The position numbers were made by a program, and so were the translations under genes. From NCBI GenBank assembly GCA_018609935.1, contig JAHENH010000145.1:1-40178 (forward strand): DNA of 40,178 nt, in the 5' to 3' direction. This DNA is from Halobacteriales archaeon (GTDB taxonomy: Archaea; Halobacteriota; Halobacteria; Halorutilales; JAHENH01). Below the pieces are notes generated by a model. That model was not told the origin of the DNA, made no database searches, and was given only the letters and a program-made list of their open reading frames with translations. This document shows positions 8,224 to 16,598 of the stretch, one piece after another. Positions within the stretch are counted from its first letter, which is position 1; each line of letters opens with the position of its first letter.

Positions 8224-9447
8224 TTAAAAATCTCCTAGACTAGATTGAACAGAACTTATTAAGTTGGATTTCTTTTTAATTTCCTTTTTTGATACAGGTA
8301 GGTTTTTTATTACTTTCTGTATAGCTTTTTCTATAGATTCTGTTTTTCCAAAATCATCAAAAGAATTTCTAATACTTTCACGTATCTGCCATACTCCTAC
8401 GGGAGCCCAGTAGTCACTTAATACTTCCCGGATTATTAGACACTTAGCCTTTCTATTTTCTTTTTTTAGCTGTTCAAGTATACCCAAGCGTGCTGCATGA
8501 TACGCTCCATCCACTTCTTTCGAATAGCTAGTTCTCCTTTTGGATCCTTCATACTTACTTTCCATCCATATTTTGTCATCAGGATTCCATACACTACCTG
8601 GCATTTTTATTTCTACAAACTCAAATTCCCAGCTACCAGGTGATAAAATTATCCAGTATCTATTACCTATAAATTTATTTTTATAAACTCTTGTCTTATT
8701 TATACTAGGATTATTAATTATATCTTGATATAGTTTACTAGCTATTATATCATCTATAGCCGTTATAGACCATCTAGTAGGGACCAGTCTACGGTTTTTT
8801 TTCTTTCCTAGTATACCCATAGAGAAAATATCTTTTATATCATAGACATCAAATCCATTATCATATAAATAAAATACTGCATTTTCAGCTTTCCATTCAT
8901 CATCGTAATGGACTTTTTCCACATCTCGTGGAATACTTGGATTTTCAGCCAGTTCAGCTGATTCAGCTTTAGCAGTTGGACCCATAGGAGTTCTTATCTG
9001 GTCTACATCAAAATTTAGTTTTGGACGTTTAGCAAGTTTAACTTCTACATCAACGGGTTCTTTAGCCATTGCAACTTCTTTTTGTACATCAACTAAATCA
9101 GTCTTCTTAGACGGGAAACTATCTGCATTAGAGTTTAAAACTTGTGTTCTATATTCAATGATTTTTTCTATTGAAAGATTATACCATTTTTTTCCAGCTG
9201 AAAACTCTGAAGCTTTGCTTTCTTTTCCTACAGGAGAAAGTATACCTGTAGATATATCCGGATAATTAGTTCTACCTACAAATACAGAGGGTGACGTACT
9301 CCCAAAATTAGATTTTCCTTTTGTTACCTTTTCAAATCTATTTTTAAATTCATCTATATAATTAAGTATTTCATATGATTTTTCTTCAGCTATTCTACTT
9401 TTTTCATCAGTATCAACATTTATATCAATATAATCATCTAACCTCAC
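8224..9447 (-). CDS. nreA: DNA repair protein NreA with C-terminal PCNA-interacting motif
   Basis: Archaeal Nre family protein, 407 residues, involved in tolerance of DNA damage such as alkylation or crosslinks in Haloferax. The N-terminus is family-like (a helix with AEEKSYEILNYI), followed by PSVFVGRTNYPDISTGILSP at about residues 53-72, the hallmark of the Nre N-domain. The C-domain has LSPGSWEFEFVEIKMPGSVW and REVLSDYWAPVGVWQIRES. The last seven residues, QSSLGDF, form a PIP box that should bind the sliding clamp PCNA. The start codon is GTG. A TATA-like GTTTATATC lies about 20 bases upstream. It is divergent from the XPB-Bax1 pair, which fits a repair neighbourhood. Confidence 0.88.
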   Translation of the reverse strand: MRLDDYIDINVDTDEKSRIAEEKSYEILNYIDEFKNRFEKVTKGKSNFGSTSPSVFVGRTNYPDISTGILSPVGKESKASEFSAGKKWYNLSIEKIIEYRTQVLNSNADSFPSKKTDLVDVQKEVAMAKEPVDVEVKLAKRPKLNFDVDQIRTPMGPTAKAESAELAENPSIPRDVEKVHYDDEWKAENAVFYLYDNGFDVYDIKDIFSMGILGKKKNRRLVPTRWSITAIDDIIASKLYQDIINNPSINKTRVYKNKFIGNRYWIILSPGSWEFEFVEIKMPGSVWNPDDKIWMESKYEGSKRRTSYSKEVDGAYHAARLGILEQLKKENRKAKCLIIREVLSDYWAPVGVWQIRESIRNSFDDFGKTESIEKAIQKVIKNLPVSKKEIKKKSNLISSVQSSLGDF

Positions 9448-9805
9448 AATAAGAAGTTTTTGATATAAACTCTTTAAAGTTTTTAGGAATATTGTATATA
9501 ATCCTAAGTATAAACCTTTGTCTTTTCTCTAACAAGGAAATTATTATACAAAATAAAGATTACTTATAATAAAATCTATTTTAAAAGATAATATCTAATA
9601 TGGAATATAGTCTACTACTCTATTTCAAAAAGTTATAGGTAATCTTTCAAAATATATAGATAAAAACGGAATAAAAGTTTTATTTTATAGTATAACAATA
9701 ATTTTTATCTATAACAAAAGTGGAAATCTATTACAATAGATAGAATTGAAAATTTATTTTCGTTAAGTTAAGTTTACATTTATAGAATTTCTAAATAGTA
9801 TATAT
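9448..9805. other. Intergenic region between divergent nreA and xpb
   Basis: A 358-base, extremely AT-rich spacer holding the promoters of both repair genes: a TATA-like GATATAAAC at 9462-9470 for nreA and TTTATAG at about 9780-9786 for xpb, 20-26 bases before its ATG. I see no open frame of note, no long inverted repeat and no RNA gene between them. Confidence 0.5.
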
Positions 9806-11125
9806 ATGAGGTTAGAGTTTGAGAAGGGTACTATTTCTGCTATTGGTGAATATAATATACCTCACACTAAATGGGATGATAGAACCAAAAATAACAGAAC
9901 TCAAGGATTTCACTATAGAGATATAATTGAATATCTAGAGAATTCTAATATATCATATAAAGATAATGTCCTTAATTTGGTAGAATCACCTGATCTATCA
10001 TGTAATATTGAGCTTCGTGACTATCAAAGAAATGCCTTAGATAGGTGGATAACCGATAAAACTGGTGTTTTAGTTATGCCCACAGGGTCAGGTAAGACAT
10101 ATATTGGAATAAAAGCGATAGATGAAATAAACTCATCTACCTTTATAGTAGTCCCTACTTTAGATCTAGTTGATCAATGGAAAAACGAACTAAAGACATT
10201 TAATGTCGATATAGGTGAATATACAGGTAGGGAAAAAGAATTAAAGTCTATCACGGTTTCTACATATGATAGTGCCTATAATAATGCTGAAAATATTGGA
10301 AATAAGTTTAAATTCTTAATCTTTGATGAGGTTCACCACCTTCCATCGGAAGGATATTCCCATATTGCTGAATTTTTTGTCTCACCATATAGAATGGGTT
10401 TAACAGCTACATTTGAACGCCAAGATAATAAACATGAAAAACTTTCTGAGCTACTTGGTGGTAAAGTATATGAGATAGAAACTCAAGACTTAACCGGTGA
10501 ATATCTTTCTGAATATGATATAGAAAGAATATATGTAGATCTTAAACCAGGAGAAAAGCATGAATATGAAAAAAATCTAGATGTTTTTAAGAATTATCTA
10601 AAGTCAACTAATATTCAAATGAGAGGCTCTGAGGATTTTCAAAAAATAGTTATGCGTAGTGGAAATGATCCCCAGGCATGGAAGGCAATAAGAGCTAGGA
10701 ATAAAGCAAGAAAGATTGCTTATAGTTCTGAGTCTAAATTAGAGGAACTATCTAAATTACTTAATCGACATATTAATGATAGAATAATAATATTTACAAG
10801 ATATAATGATATTGTTTATAAAGTATCAGATAGATTTTTTATACCAAATATAACACATAAAACAGATAAACAGGATAGAAAAAAAATTCTGAAAAAATTT
10901 AAAAATGATGACTATTCAGCTATCGTTAGTTCACAGGTATTAGATGAAGGCGTAAATGTTCCTGATGCTAATGTAGGTATTATTTTAAGTGGTACGGGAA
11001 GTAATAGAGAATATAGACAAAGATTAGGGCGGATTTTAAGACCGTCAGGAGAAGTAGCTAAGCTCTATGAAGTAGTTTCTAATGAAACTGCAGAAGTCAG
11101 AACCTCATATAGACGTAAAAACTAA
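9806..11125 (+). CDS. xpb: Archaeal XPB/Rad25-family DNA helicase
   Basis: Superfamily 2 helicase of the XPB type, 439 residues, normal for archaea. Residues 1-65 form the damage-recognition-like N-domain. The Q-like motif is ELRDYQ (about 69-74), Walker A is PTGSGKT (92-98), the DEAH-type box is DEVHH (174-178), TAT at 200-202, and RQD at 205-207 stands for the RED motif of XPB. Motif V is SSQVLDEGVNVPDA (375-388) and motif VI is QRLGRILRP (405-413). In archaea XPB works with the nuclease Bax1, whose gene starts three bases after this stop, so the two form an operon. Its in vivo role, repair or transcription-linked unwinding, is not settled for archaea. Confidence 0.93.
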   Translation: MRLEFEKGTISAIGEYNIPHTKWDDRTKNNRTQGFHYRDIIEYLENSNISYKDNVLNLVESPDLSCNIELRDYQRNALDRWITDKTGVLVMPTGSGKTYIGIKAIDEINSSTFIVVPTLDLVDQWKNELKTFNVDIGEYTGREKELKSITVSTYDSAYNNAENIGNKFKFLIFDEVHHLPSEGYSHIAEFFVSPYRMGLTATFERQDNKHEKLSELLGGKVYEIETQDLTGEYLSEYDIERIYVDLKPGEKHEYEKNLDVFKNYLKSTNIQMRGSEDFQKIVMRSGNDPQAWKAIRARNKARKIAYSSESKLEELSKLLNRHINDRIIIFTRYNDIVYKVSDRFFIPNITHKTDKQDRKKILKKFKNDDYSAIVSSQVLDEGVNVPDANVGIILSGTGSNREYRQRLGRILRPSGEVAKLYEVVSNETAEVRTSYRRKN

Positions 11126-11128
11126 TCA

Positions 11129-12637
11129 ATGCTAACAAAGGATCTATTAGAGGTAGAAAAAAATAAACCCAATATAAAACCATATTATAGGGATATAGAT
11201 AAATACAGAGAGTTGGCTGAAAAGGTATTAAATATATATAGAGTTGGTAAAAAACGTAAAGAGATTGAAGATAAAGTCTCAGATCTTGAAACACATGATA
11301 ATTTTAAATTCGTTCGTGGCTTGTCTAAGCTTTTAGATGACAAATGTGTATTCGAACAAAAATCCCCTATACAACCTTGGAAGCTTAGGGAAAAAGCATT
11401 TGAAAAAGGATTTGTAACTACTGAAAAAGAAAGAAATAATATAATTAAAAAATTATCAAAAGAGTTTCATATCTTACCGGAAGAGGTTGAAAAAAATCTT
11501 TGGAGTGACCGAGAGGAAGAACAAGTTTTAGTAGATGTCCCAAAAATAGATTCTGAAACTTTACTCCGGGAATATAATCTTTCTTTAACTCAGACATTAT
11601 TATTTGATGCAACCGATTTAGAGTTTAATGTCTCAGATAATTATCAAGAAATTTTTGGACTTATAAAATATCTGGGTCTTATGTATAATGTTGATGAAGA
11701 TTTATCTATAAATGTTACTGGTCCCGCTTCGTTATTCAAAAAAACAAGAAAGTATGGTACCACTATGGCTAAACTTGTTCCAAGTATTATTAAGGCAGAT
11801 GATTGGAGTATATCTGCACAAATTGAGACCAAGGTAAATAAAGAGAAAAGAATATACAAATTTGAAGTAGATTCTAAATCAAAAAATCTGTTTCCAAATA
11901 AGACAGTAGTAGAATTATTTGATAGTGAGGTTGAGCGTGAATTTGCGGCTCGAATAAAGTCTCTAATGGAGGAATGGAATATAAGTAGAGAGCCTACAAT
12001 TTTGAGGTCTGGTGAATATGTAATGATACCAGACTTTAGTTTTAAAAGAAACAAAAATGAATTTTATATTGAAATAATAGGTTTCTGGACACCAGGATAT
12101 ATAGAAAAGAAACTAGAAAAGATAAAAAAACTAGAATCAGATAAACCTATAATATTATTAGTCAATAAGGAATTAAACTGTACAAAAAATGATTTTAAAA
12201 ATAAAAAAGTTGAGGAAGTTATTTTCTATGATGATGATATTCCCATAAAACCTATTGTTAAACGTCTAAAAAAGATAAAAGAAACAGAAGTAGAGAAAGA
12301 TCTAAAATTACTAAATAAAAGAAAAATAAAATTAGATCAAGATGAGATAACAGATATTGATAAAGTAGCTGAAAAACACAGTGTGGAATCCGATGCCATG
12401 AAAAAATATATAAGAAAGAATTTTCAAGGTGTAATATCCAATAATCAGTATATACCAATAAAAATTCTTGAAGATATTAAAAAAGAAATACAAAATTTAG
12501 ACAGTAATAAGTTGTCAGACATTAATCCTATATTAGATAGATATAATATAGGGCAAGATATCTTAGAAGAAATAGGATACTCTATTAAATATATATCTTT
12601 GGATCAAAATGAAGCCAAAGTCAAGAAACAAAAATAA
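11129..12637 (+). CDS. Bax1-type XPB-associated nuclease (DUF790)
   Basis: 502-residue partner of XPB (Bax1, DUF790 family). In characterised archaea it binds XPB and cuts DNA 3' to a junction or bubble. The N-terminal half is helical and basic/acidic mixed, opening with MLTKDLLEVEKNKP. The nuclease core lies near residues 298-320: VMIPDFSFKR, then FYIEIIGFWTPGYIEKKLEKI, the PD-(D/E)xK layout with Asp about 302 and Glu about 316, a hydrophobic strand and a Lys-rich helix. The C-terminal 120 residues are Lys/Ile-rich. They contain what look like two helical repeats (ITDIDKVAEKHSVESDAMKK and LSDINPILDRYNIGQDILEE) that may bind DNA. Cotranscribed with xpb. Confidence 0.9.
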   Translation: MLTKDLLEVEKNKPNIKPYYRDIDKYRELAEKVLNIYRVGKKRKEIEDKVSDLETHDNFKFVRGLSKLLDDKCVFEQKSPIQPWKLREKAFEKGFVTTEKERNNIIKKLSKEFHILPEEVEKNLWSDREEEQVLVDVPKIDSETLLREYNLSLTQTLLFDATDLEFNVSDNYQEIFGLIKYLGLMYNVDEDLSINVTGPASLFKKTRKYGTTMAKLVPSIIKADDWSISAQIETKVNKEKRIYKFEVDSKSKNLFPNKTVVELFDSEVEREFAARIKSLMEEWNISREPTILRSGEYVMIPDFSFKRNKNEFYIEIIGFWTPGYIEKKLEKIKKLESDKPIILLVNKELNCTKNDFKNKKVEEVIFYDDDIPIKPIVKRLKKIKETEVEKDLKLLNKRKIKLDQDEITDIDKVAEKHSVESDAMKKYIRKNFQGVISNNQYIPIKILEDIKKEIQNLDSNKLSDINPILDRYNIGQDILEEIGYSIKYISLDQNEAKVKKQK

Positions 12638-12665
12638 TATTTTTGTATATAATTAGTAAAGTATT

Positions 12666-12956
12666 GTGTCAGAACACCATAGATGTAAATTTTCACATTG
12701 GATTAAGAAAAATGATATATGAATATGTGAGATATGTGGAAAGGAAATATTTAATGTTGAAACAATAGATGTGAAATCTGCTGAAAAAATAATATATGTT
12801 AATTCAAGTTTCTTCTACCGGCTATGTTCTGATCATTATTATGAAAGAAAGAATAAAATTAAACAAAGAGAAATAAAACCCACAATTGAGACAAAAACCT
12901 ATACAAAACAACTTTCAAGCCAGAATGTTTCTTGTTTAGATTGTAAAAACAAATAA
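12666..12956 (+). pseudogene. Small zinc-finger protein interrupted by an in-frame TGA
   Basis: From a GTG at 12666 the frame reads VSEHHRCKFSHWIKKNDI, meets TGA at 12720-12722, and continues in the same frame with ICEICGKEIFNVETID to a TAA at 12956, 96 sense codons in all. Cys and His pairs occur on both sides of the TGA (C-x4-H, CEIC, CSDH, CLDC), as in a treble-clef zinc finger. A protein starting only at the GTG at 12771 would lose the CEIC pair. TGA differs by one base from TGG, and Trp would fit before ICEICG. TGA is an ordinary stop here (mnhB, mnhC and ilvC use it). A recent nonsense mutation, sequencing error or stop readthrough are all possible. It follows bax1 by 28 bases. Confidence 0.45.
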
Positions 12957-13003
12957 AAAATAAATCTGGACATAATGAAAATAATAAATGAAAAGATTAA
13001 TAT

Positions 13004-13042
13004 TGAAACCAAATATGTATTGGTTTCATAATATATTTTTTT
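13004..13042 (+). terminator. Hairpin and T-run after the zinc-finger gene
   Basis: A 9-bp perfect stem (TGAAACCAA at 13004-13012 with TTGGTTTCA at 13020-13028), a 7-base loop, and a run of T at about 13034-13041. It lies between two convergent genes and may end transcripts from the left, and possibly from both sides. Confidence 0.5.
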
Positions 13043-13051
13043 TAAAATAAA

Positions 13052-13603
13052 TTATTCTTCCTTTATTTCATCAGCTGTATCTTTTATTGCTTGGAAAAAA
13101 TAATCTGGTTTTGTAGTTTTTCCAAATTTTATAGCAAAGTCAACTTCTCTAGGTTTTCCTTCAACTTCTTTTGCAACCCTTTTTAGAATCTTACTTATCT
13201 GACGTTTAAGTATAGGTTTAGCTAATCCTACTAAAACAGAAGCGGGTATAAAAGATAAAGGATTAGCTTTTTCAGCACCTTTAGGATCATATAACAGTTT
13301 AAGTCTTACCTTTGTAGTATTTTCATCAAGTTCTTCAAACTCCCACCGTCCTCTGGCTTTAACATCTTTTGTAACTTTCCATTCTATATATTTATTTTTT
13401 TTATAGTCTACAAGTTTAGATCTTGAAGTATAACCTACAATCCACCACTTCCAATCCATCTCCCATTCATTAGACCTAATTTCTCTTATATCTTTTGCGT
13501 ATTCAGTATGTTCTTTATAGTTTTTGAAATTCAGAAAAAAACTATAAATATCCTCTATAGGAGCTTTAAATTTTGCTTCAGCAATTGCTTTCCTTAGCTC
13601 CAC
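13052..13603 (-). CDS. SRPBCC (START-like) family protein
   Basis: 183-residue soluble protein with the START/polyketide cyclase-like SRPBCC fold, a cavity domain for lipids or other hydrophobic ligands. Typical features are an opening strand with AEAKFKAPIEDIYSFFLNF (a helix right after strand 1), IEWKVTKDVKARGRWEFEEL in the middle strands and a long amphipathic C-terminal helix rich in Lys. About 40 residues of basic extension follow the usual domain end. The start is GTG. The VapB-like gene ends only 16 bases before it, so the two minus-strand genes may be cotranscribed. Ligand unknown. Confidence 0.7.
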   Translation of the reverse strand: MELRKAIAEAKFKAPIEDIYSFFLNFKNYKEHTEYAKDIREIRSNEWEMDWKWWIVGYTSRSKLVDYKKNKYIEWKVTKDVKARGRWEFEELDENTTKVRLKLLYDPKGAEKANPLSFIPASVLVGLAKPILKRQISKILKRVAKEVEGKPREVDFAIKFGKTTKPDYFFQAIKDTADEIKEE

Positions 13604-13619
13604 TATACTAATTTATATA

Positions 13620-13859
13620 TTAGTTTTTTATTTTTCTTTTATATTCAAAATTTGATTTTGCATTTTTAACCTTTTGCTCAAGTTCAGTATCAACATATTT
13701 CCCGAATCCCTCTAAAACATTTTTTCTTGTATTCATTTTATCATCTGGTAAGTTATCTACTAATCTTTTAACTACTTCGTTAAAATTTTCATTATCATCT
13801 TTGATGTTTTGTAATCTTTTATATACGTCTTTATTTACCCATATAAATTCTCTATTCAT
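13620..13859 (-). CDS. VapB-like antitoxin without a visible toxin partner
   Basis: 79-residue protein similar to archaeal VapB-type (UPF0330) antitoxins. It opens with a short strand, FIWVNKDVYKRLQNIK, followed by a helix, NENFNEVVKRLVDNLP, matching the pattern strand, YxxL, KxxxESFsdVIxRLL of that family. The C-terminus is charged and probably disordered, the part that would wrap a toxin. A PIN-domain VapC is normally encoded right downstream; here the next genes in the same direction are the SRPBCC protein and then a convergent gene, so no toxin is seen. It could be an orphan regulator or act on a toxin elsewhere. Confidence 0.6.
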   Translation of the reverse strand: MNREFIWVNKDVYKRLQNIKDDNENFNEVVKRLVDNLPDDKMNTRKNVLEGFGKYVDTELEQKVKNAKSNFEYKRKIKN

Positions 13860-13954
13860 AGTAAAAACTTATAGATTAGTACTGATAAATAATTCGAGGG
13901 TAGATTAATTTATATTTGAAAAGATATCTATCGTATTAATAAAATGTATAAAAC

Positions 13955-13977
13955 ATGAAATAATGAATACATTTCAT
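13955..13977 (-). terminator. Hairpin downstream of RNase HI
   Basis: 7-bp inverted repeat (ATGAAAT 13955-13961, ATTTCAT 13971-13977) starting seven bases past the rnhA stop. On the minus strand it is followed by a T-rich stretch. It probably helps to end the rnhA transcript. Confidence 0.4.
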
Positions 13978-13983
13978 TGTAGG

Positions 13984-14430
13984 TTAATCATTTTTTATAT
14001 TTTTATCTAATATCTTGTTACAAAGAGTGTCTGCCATACTTATAAATTTATTTTCACGTGGTAGATAATTAAAGTCTATATCTTTAAATTTCTCCTTGAT
14101 TTTCAATACTTCACTATATAAAGGTTTAATATTGGAGGAATTTACTCTCCAGTCCCCATTAAGTTGGTTTATTACTAATTTACTATCAGAAGATAATATA
14201 ACATATTCTGTATAATGATCAATTAGTTCCGATAGAGAGAAAATTACAGCTTCATATTCAGCTCTATTATTAGTAGTATTACCAAGATACTTTCCATTTT
14301 TATGTATTATTTTTTCATCTTCAGTAGTATAAATATAAGCACACGCCGCTTTACCTGGATTTCCTCTAGAAGCACCATCAGTATAGATTCTTAGTGTCTT
14401 TTTTTCATCCAAAGAAAAATTTTCCTCCAT
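13984..14430 (-). CDS. rnhA: Ribonuclease HI
   Basis: Cuts the RNA strand of RNA-DNA hybrids, clearing R-loops and primers. The catalytic DEDD set is complete (numbering from the longer 153-residue form): D23 in YTDGASRGNPG, E63 in NRAEYEA, D87 in SSDSKLVINQLNG and D139 in MADT, with the LPRENK loop before it. This is the halobacterial/archaeal type 1 enzyme without an N-terminal hybrid-binding domain. An in-frame ATG at 14445 is five codons longer, but the TATA box at 14453-14458 lies 11 bases from that ATG and 26 from the one at 14430. I therefore chose 14430, giving 148 residues. Confidence 0.9.
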   Translation of the reverse strand: MEENFSLDEKKTLRIYTDGASRGNPGKAACAYIYTTEDEKIIHKNGKYLGNTTNNRAEYEAVIFSLSELIDHYTEYVILSSDSKLVINQLNGDWRVNSSNIKPLYSEVLKIKEKFKDIDFNYLPRENKFISMADTLCNKILDKNIKND

Positions 14431-14452
14431 TTCTCTACTAAGCATTAGTTTC

Positions 14453-14458
14453 TATATA
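14453..14458 (-). promoter_or_regulatory. TATA box of rnhA
   Basis: TATATA within TTAATATATAG on the minus strand, centred 26 bases before the ATG at 14430. The distance indicates a leaderless transcript and decides between two in-frame starts. Confidence 0.5.
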
Positions 14459-14500
14459 TTAATCTTTCTTTTATTATATGAACTAAAATATATAATAATA

Positions 14501-16279
14501 TCAATTTAAAAAGAATATTAAAGCACTTAATAATAATGCAGCAAAAGTTGTCATAACTGCTAGAGCAGTACCTATTGAAGCAACAGCATTCAATGTAGTA
14601 GCAAGTCTCTCAATTCTATCATTTCCAAATACTATGATTTCAACTTTATCAGAAACAGTTCCACACTTAACGGGTTCTAAGTCACCAATAGCTTCCTCTA
14701 CAAGGGAAACAATTAGATTTTTTAGTTCATCACTAGGAATATGTTCACCAATCATGTTATGGCTATTAACTTTATTTACTACATGAGTGTCTGTAGTCAT
14801 AATTTCAGCTTCATCTACCCCTAAATCATCTATTATTTTCTTTCTAATTTCATCCCTTAACCGTGGAACCATATTATTACCATCTATTAATACATAAGCA
14901 GTTTTCTGATCGTTAACCTCTAAAACAGATACTCTGACACCTAAAGGCCCCATTCCTTGTTCTTCACTCCACTTAGTTGAATTATGTGAAATACCAAGCT
15001 TAAGATCATATGATTTTTCTTCTAAAAGTATATCTGAAAGTTTCCCAGAACAATCGACAATATTATAACTTCTCTCAGATCCTGGACTTACTATTGCACC
15101 TGAGTTGGCAGTACAGCAATTATGTGCATCAACCAACATTACATCATTTATTCCTTTACCTTTAGCTTCTGTTAATGCGTTTAAACCTACACTAAACCGT
15201 ATATCATCACTAGACTTAGGAGAAAAAGTAGTTATTAAAAGAGCTCCTTTTCCGAATTTTTGACCTAACATTTTGGTGTCTCCACATTGAAGTCTATAGC
15301 TCTTGCTAGCTGTTGAGCTGTATTCAATTGAATCTATAGCATCATCAATTGCTTTCCTTATTTTTTCAACTTCTTTTTGGCCAACAGGGTTAAAATCATG
15401 GTCAGCAGTAGCATGCGGAATAAAACAAAGAGAAGGAGAAGACTCTGAAAGACGCAAAGGAAGGTTTCCCCCACCTATGTCCCCCATTATACCTGGATGG
15501 ACCATGGGGAGGACAAACCTAGCTCTTTCCTTATTCCTATCTATGTTTTTGAAAGACAAAACAGTTAATGGAACCACAACAGATTCTCCCATTCTCTCCA
15601 GTACTTCCTCAAGTTCATGTGTTCCATCTGTTATATATCCTATAAATCCTCTAAGGAGTTCTAAACCAGAAACACCAATACTAGTTTTAACTGGATGGTC
15701 TACAAGCCTAACAAAAACATACGCCCCCCCTATATATAGAATACAAGTAGCTATTAGATTAACAAAATAACTTCCAGATAAGGGATCAAAAAGACCAGTA
15801 TATATATAAAGCACTCCAGCCCCTACAACAGTCTGTAAACTAGCAGGTAAAATAGTTCTAGGAATAGAATCACTACTTATAGCTAACAATACAAGAATAC
15901 GCAAACCAAAAATCAATGAAAGGGAAGCTACTAAAGCATCATATACGAAATTATCAAAACCTAGATATTTCTGAAATAATGCAGCTGCTACTACGAAGAC
16001 TATAGAAATAGATCCGCAAAAAACAGCTAAAAAACCGGACCTATTCCAGTTCATTTGTCCACCCAAATATTTATCTATAGGAGGAGTAACAAAAGCAGCT
16101 ACTAAGGCAGGAACACCAATATATAAAACACCTTCCCAGGCAGCTATAAAACCTTCCCCAAAAGCACTAAGACCAGCTATCCCTCCAGCAACTAAAGCAA
16201 AAAACACAGATTTATACCATCGAGGGGTTCGAAACATATAGCGAGTGAATCTCGTCACATACCCATACCCCAAGTCCAT
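14501..16279 (-). CDS. DUF2070 family membrane protein
   Basis: 592-residue archaeal membrane protein of the DUF2070 family; its function is not established. The first 200 residues hold about six or seven hydrophobic helices. A large soluble domain follows to about residue 565, then one last hydrophobic helix (VMTTFAALLLSALIFFL). The soluble domain has conserved-looking motifs with potential metal or nucleotide ligands: PMVHPGIMGDIGGGNLPLRL, CFIPHATADHDFNPVGQ, MLVDAHNCCTANSG and TTDTHVVNKVNSHN. The repeated His/Asp clusters suggest an enzyme working at the membrane face, which is inference. It is convergent with nothing and lies upstream of rnhA, with its own AT-rich promoter region. Confidence 0.85.
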   Translation of the reverse strand: MDLGYGYVTRFTRYMFRTPRWYKSVFFALVAGGIAGLSAFGEGFIAAWEGVLYIGVPALVAAFVTPPIDKYLGGQMNWNRSGFLAVFCGSISIVFVVAAALFQKYLGFDNFVYDALVASLSLIFGLRILVLLAISSDSIPRTILPASLQTVVGAGVLYIYTGLFDPLSGSYFVNLIATCILYIGGAYVFVRLVDHPVKTSIGVSGLELLRGFIGYITDGTHELEEVLERMGESVVVPLTVLSFKNIDRNKERARFVLPMVHPGIMGDIGGGNLPLRLSESSPSLCFIPHATADHDFNPVGQKEVEKIRKAIDDAIDSIEYSSTASKSYRLQCGDTKMLGQKFGKGALLITTFSPKSSDDIRFSVGLNALTEAKGKGINDVMLVDAHNCCTANSGAIVSPGSERSYNIVDCSGKLSDILLEEKSYDLKLGISHNSTKWSEEQGMGPLGVRVSVLEVNDQKTAYVLIDGNNMVPRLRDEIRKKIIDDLGVDEAEIMTTDTHVVNKVNSHNMIGEHIPSDELKNLIVSLVEEAIGDLEPVKCGTVSDKVEIIVFGNDRIERLATTLNAVASIGTALAVMTTFAALLLSALIFFLN

Positions 16280-16435
16280 AATATAAACATAAAGATAACA
16301 TAACTAAAATTCTCCTAATTTAACCATCAAAAACAAACGTTTATATCTACGAAAAATATCTAAATAAAAGAAGGATGAGATAAATCTAACTAAAATTAAC
16401 CTTACAATTTAAATAAAAAGGTTTTATCCTTAACC

Positions 16436-16486
16436 TTGTTAACCGCCTTGGGGTCAAGCCCCGAAGACACTTGCCTTGCTCATTCT
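16436..16486. repeat. GC-rich stem-loop island, possible remnant of an IS200/IS605-type element end or a small RNA
   Basis: Within a 319-base gap, about 50 bases are strikingly GC-rich. They form a stem of TTGGGG (16448-16453) with CCCCGA (16459-16464), including a wobble pair, closing a 5-base loop. Read on the minus strand it gives GGGGCTTGACCCCAAGG followed by CGGTTAAC. From memory this resembles the right ends of haloarchaeal TnpB elements, which close with a hairpin and a GTTCAC-like end. No transposase gene is beside it. An unrelated small RNA is equally possible. The rest of the gap (16280-16435, 16487-16598) shows only AT-rich promoter sequence. Confidence 0.25.
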
Positions 16487-16598
16487 ATAGATTTTTTATA
16501 TATCCCAGTTAAAAAGCTATTTTTAGATATTTGTATAATCTATAGAAATATATATAGTTGATTTTCTTTTCAATAATAGATATAATTTTTTTATTAAA

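Noticed and set aside
12720..12722. TGA as a reassigned Trp codon genome-wide
   Set aside because: mnhB, mnhC and ilvC end in TGA at the expected family length, and Trp is encoded by TGG throughout.
15303..15770. 155-codon plus-strand frame inside DUF2070
   Set aside because: It lies wholly within the strongly supported DUF2070 gene on the other strand; the Ser/Thr/Pro-rich composition is typical of a shadow frame.
16218..16232. GGGGTTCGAAAC, resembling a tRNA T-arm
   Set aside because: It lies inside the DUF2070 coding frame and no acceptor, D or anticodon arm fits around it.
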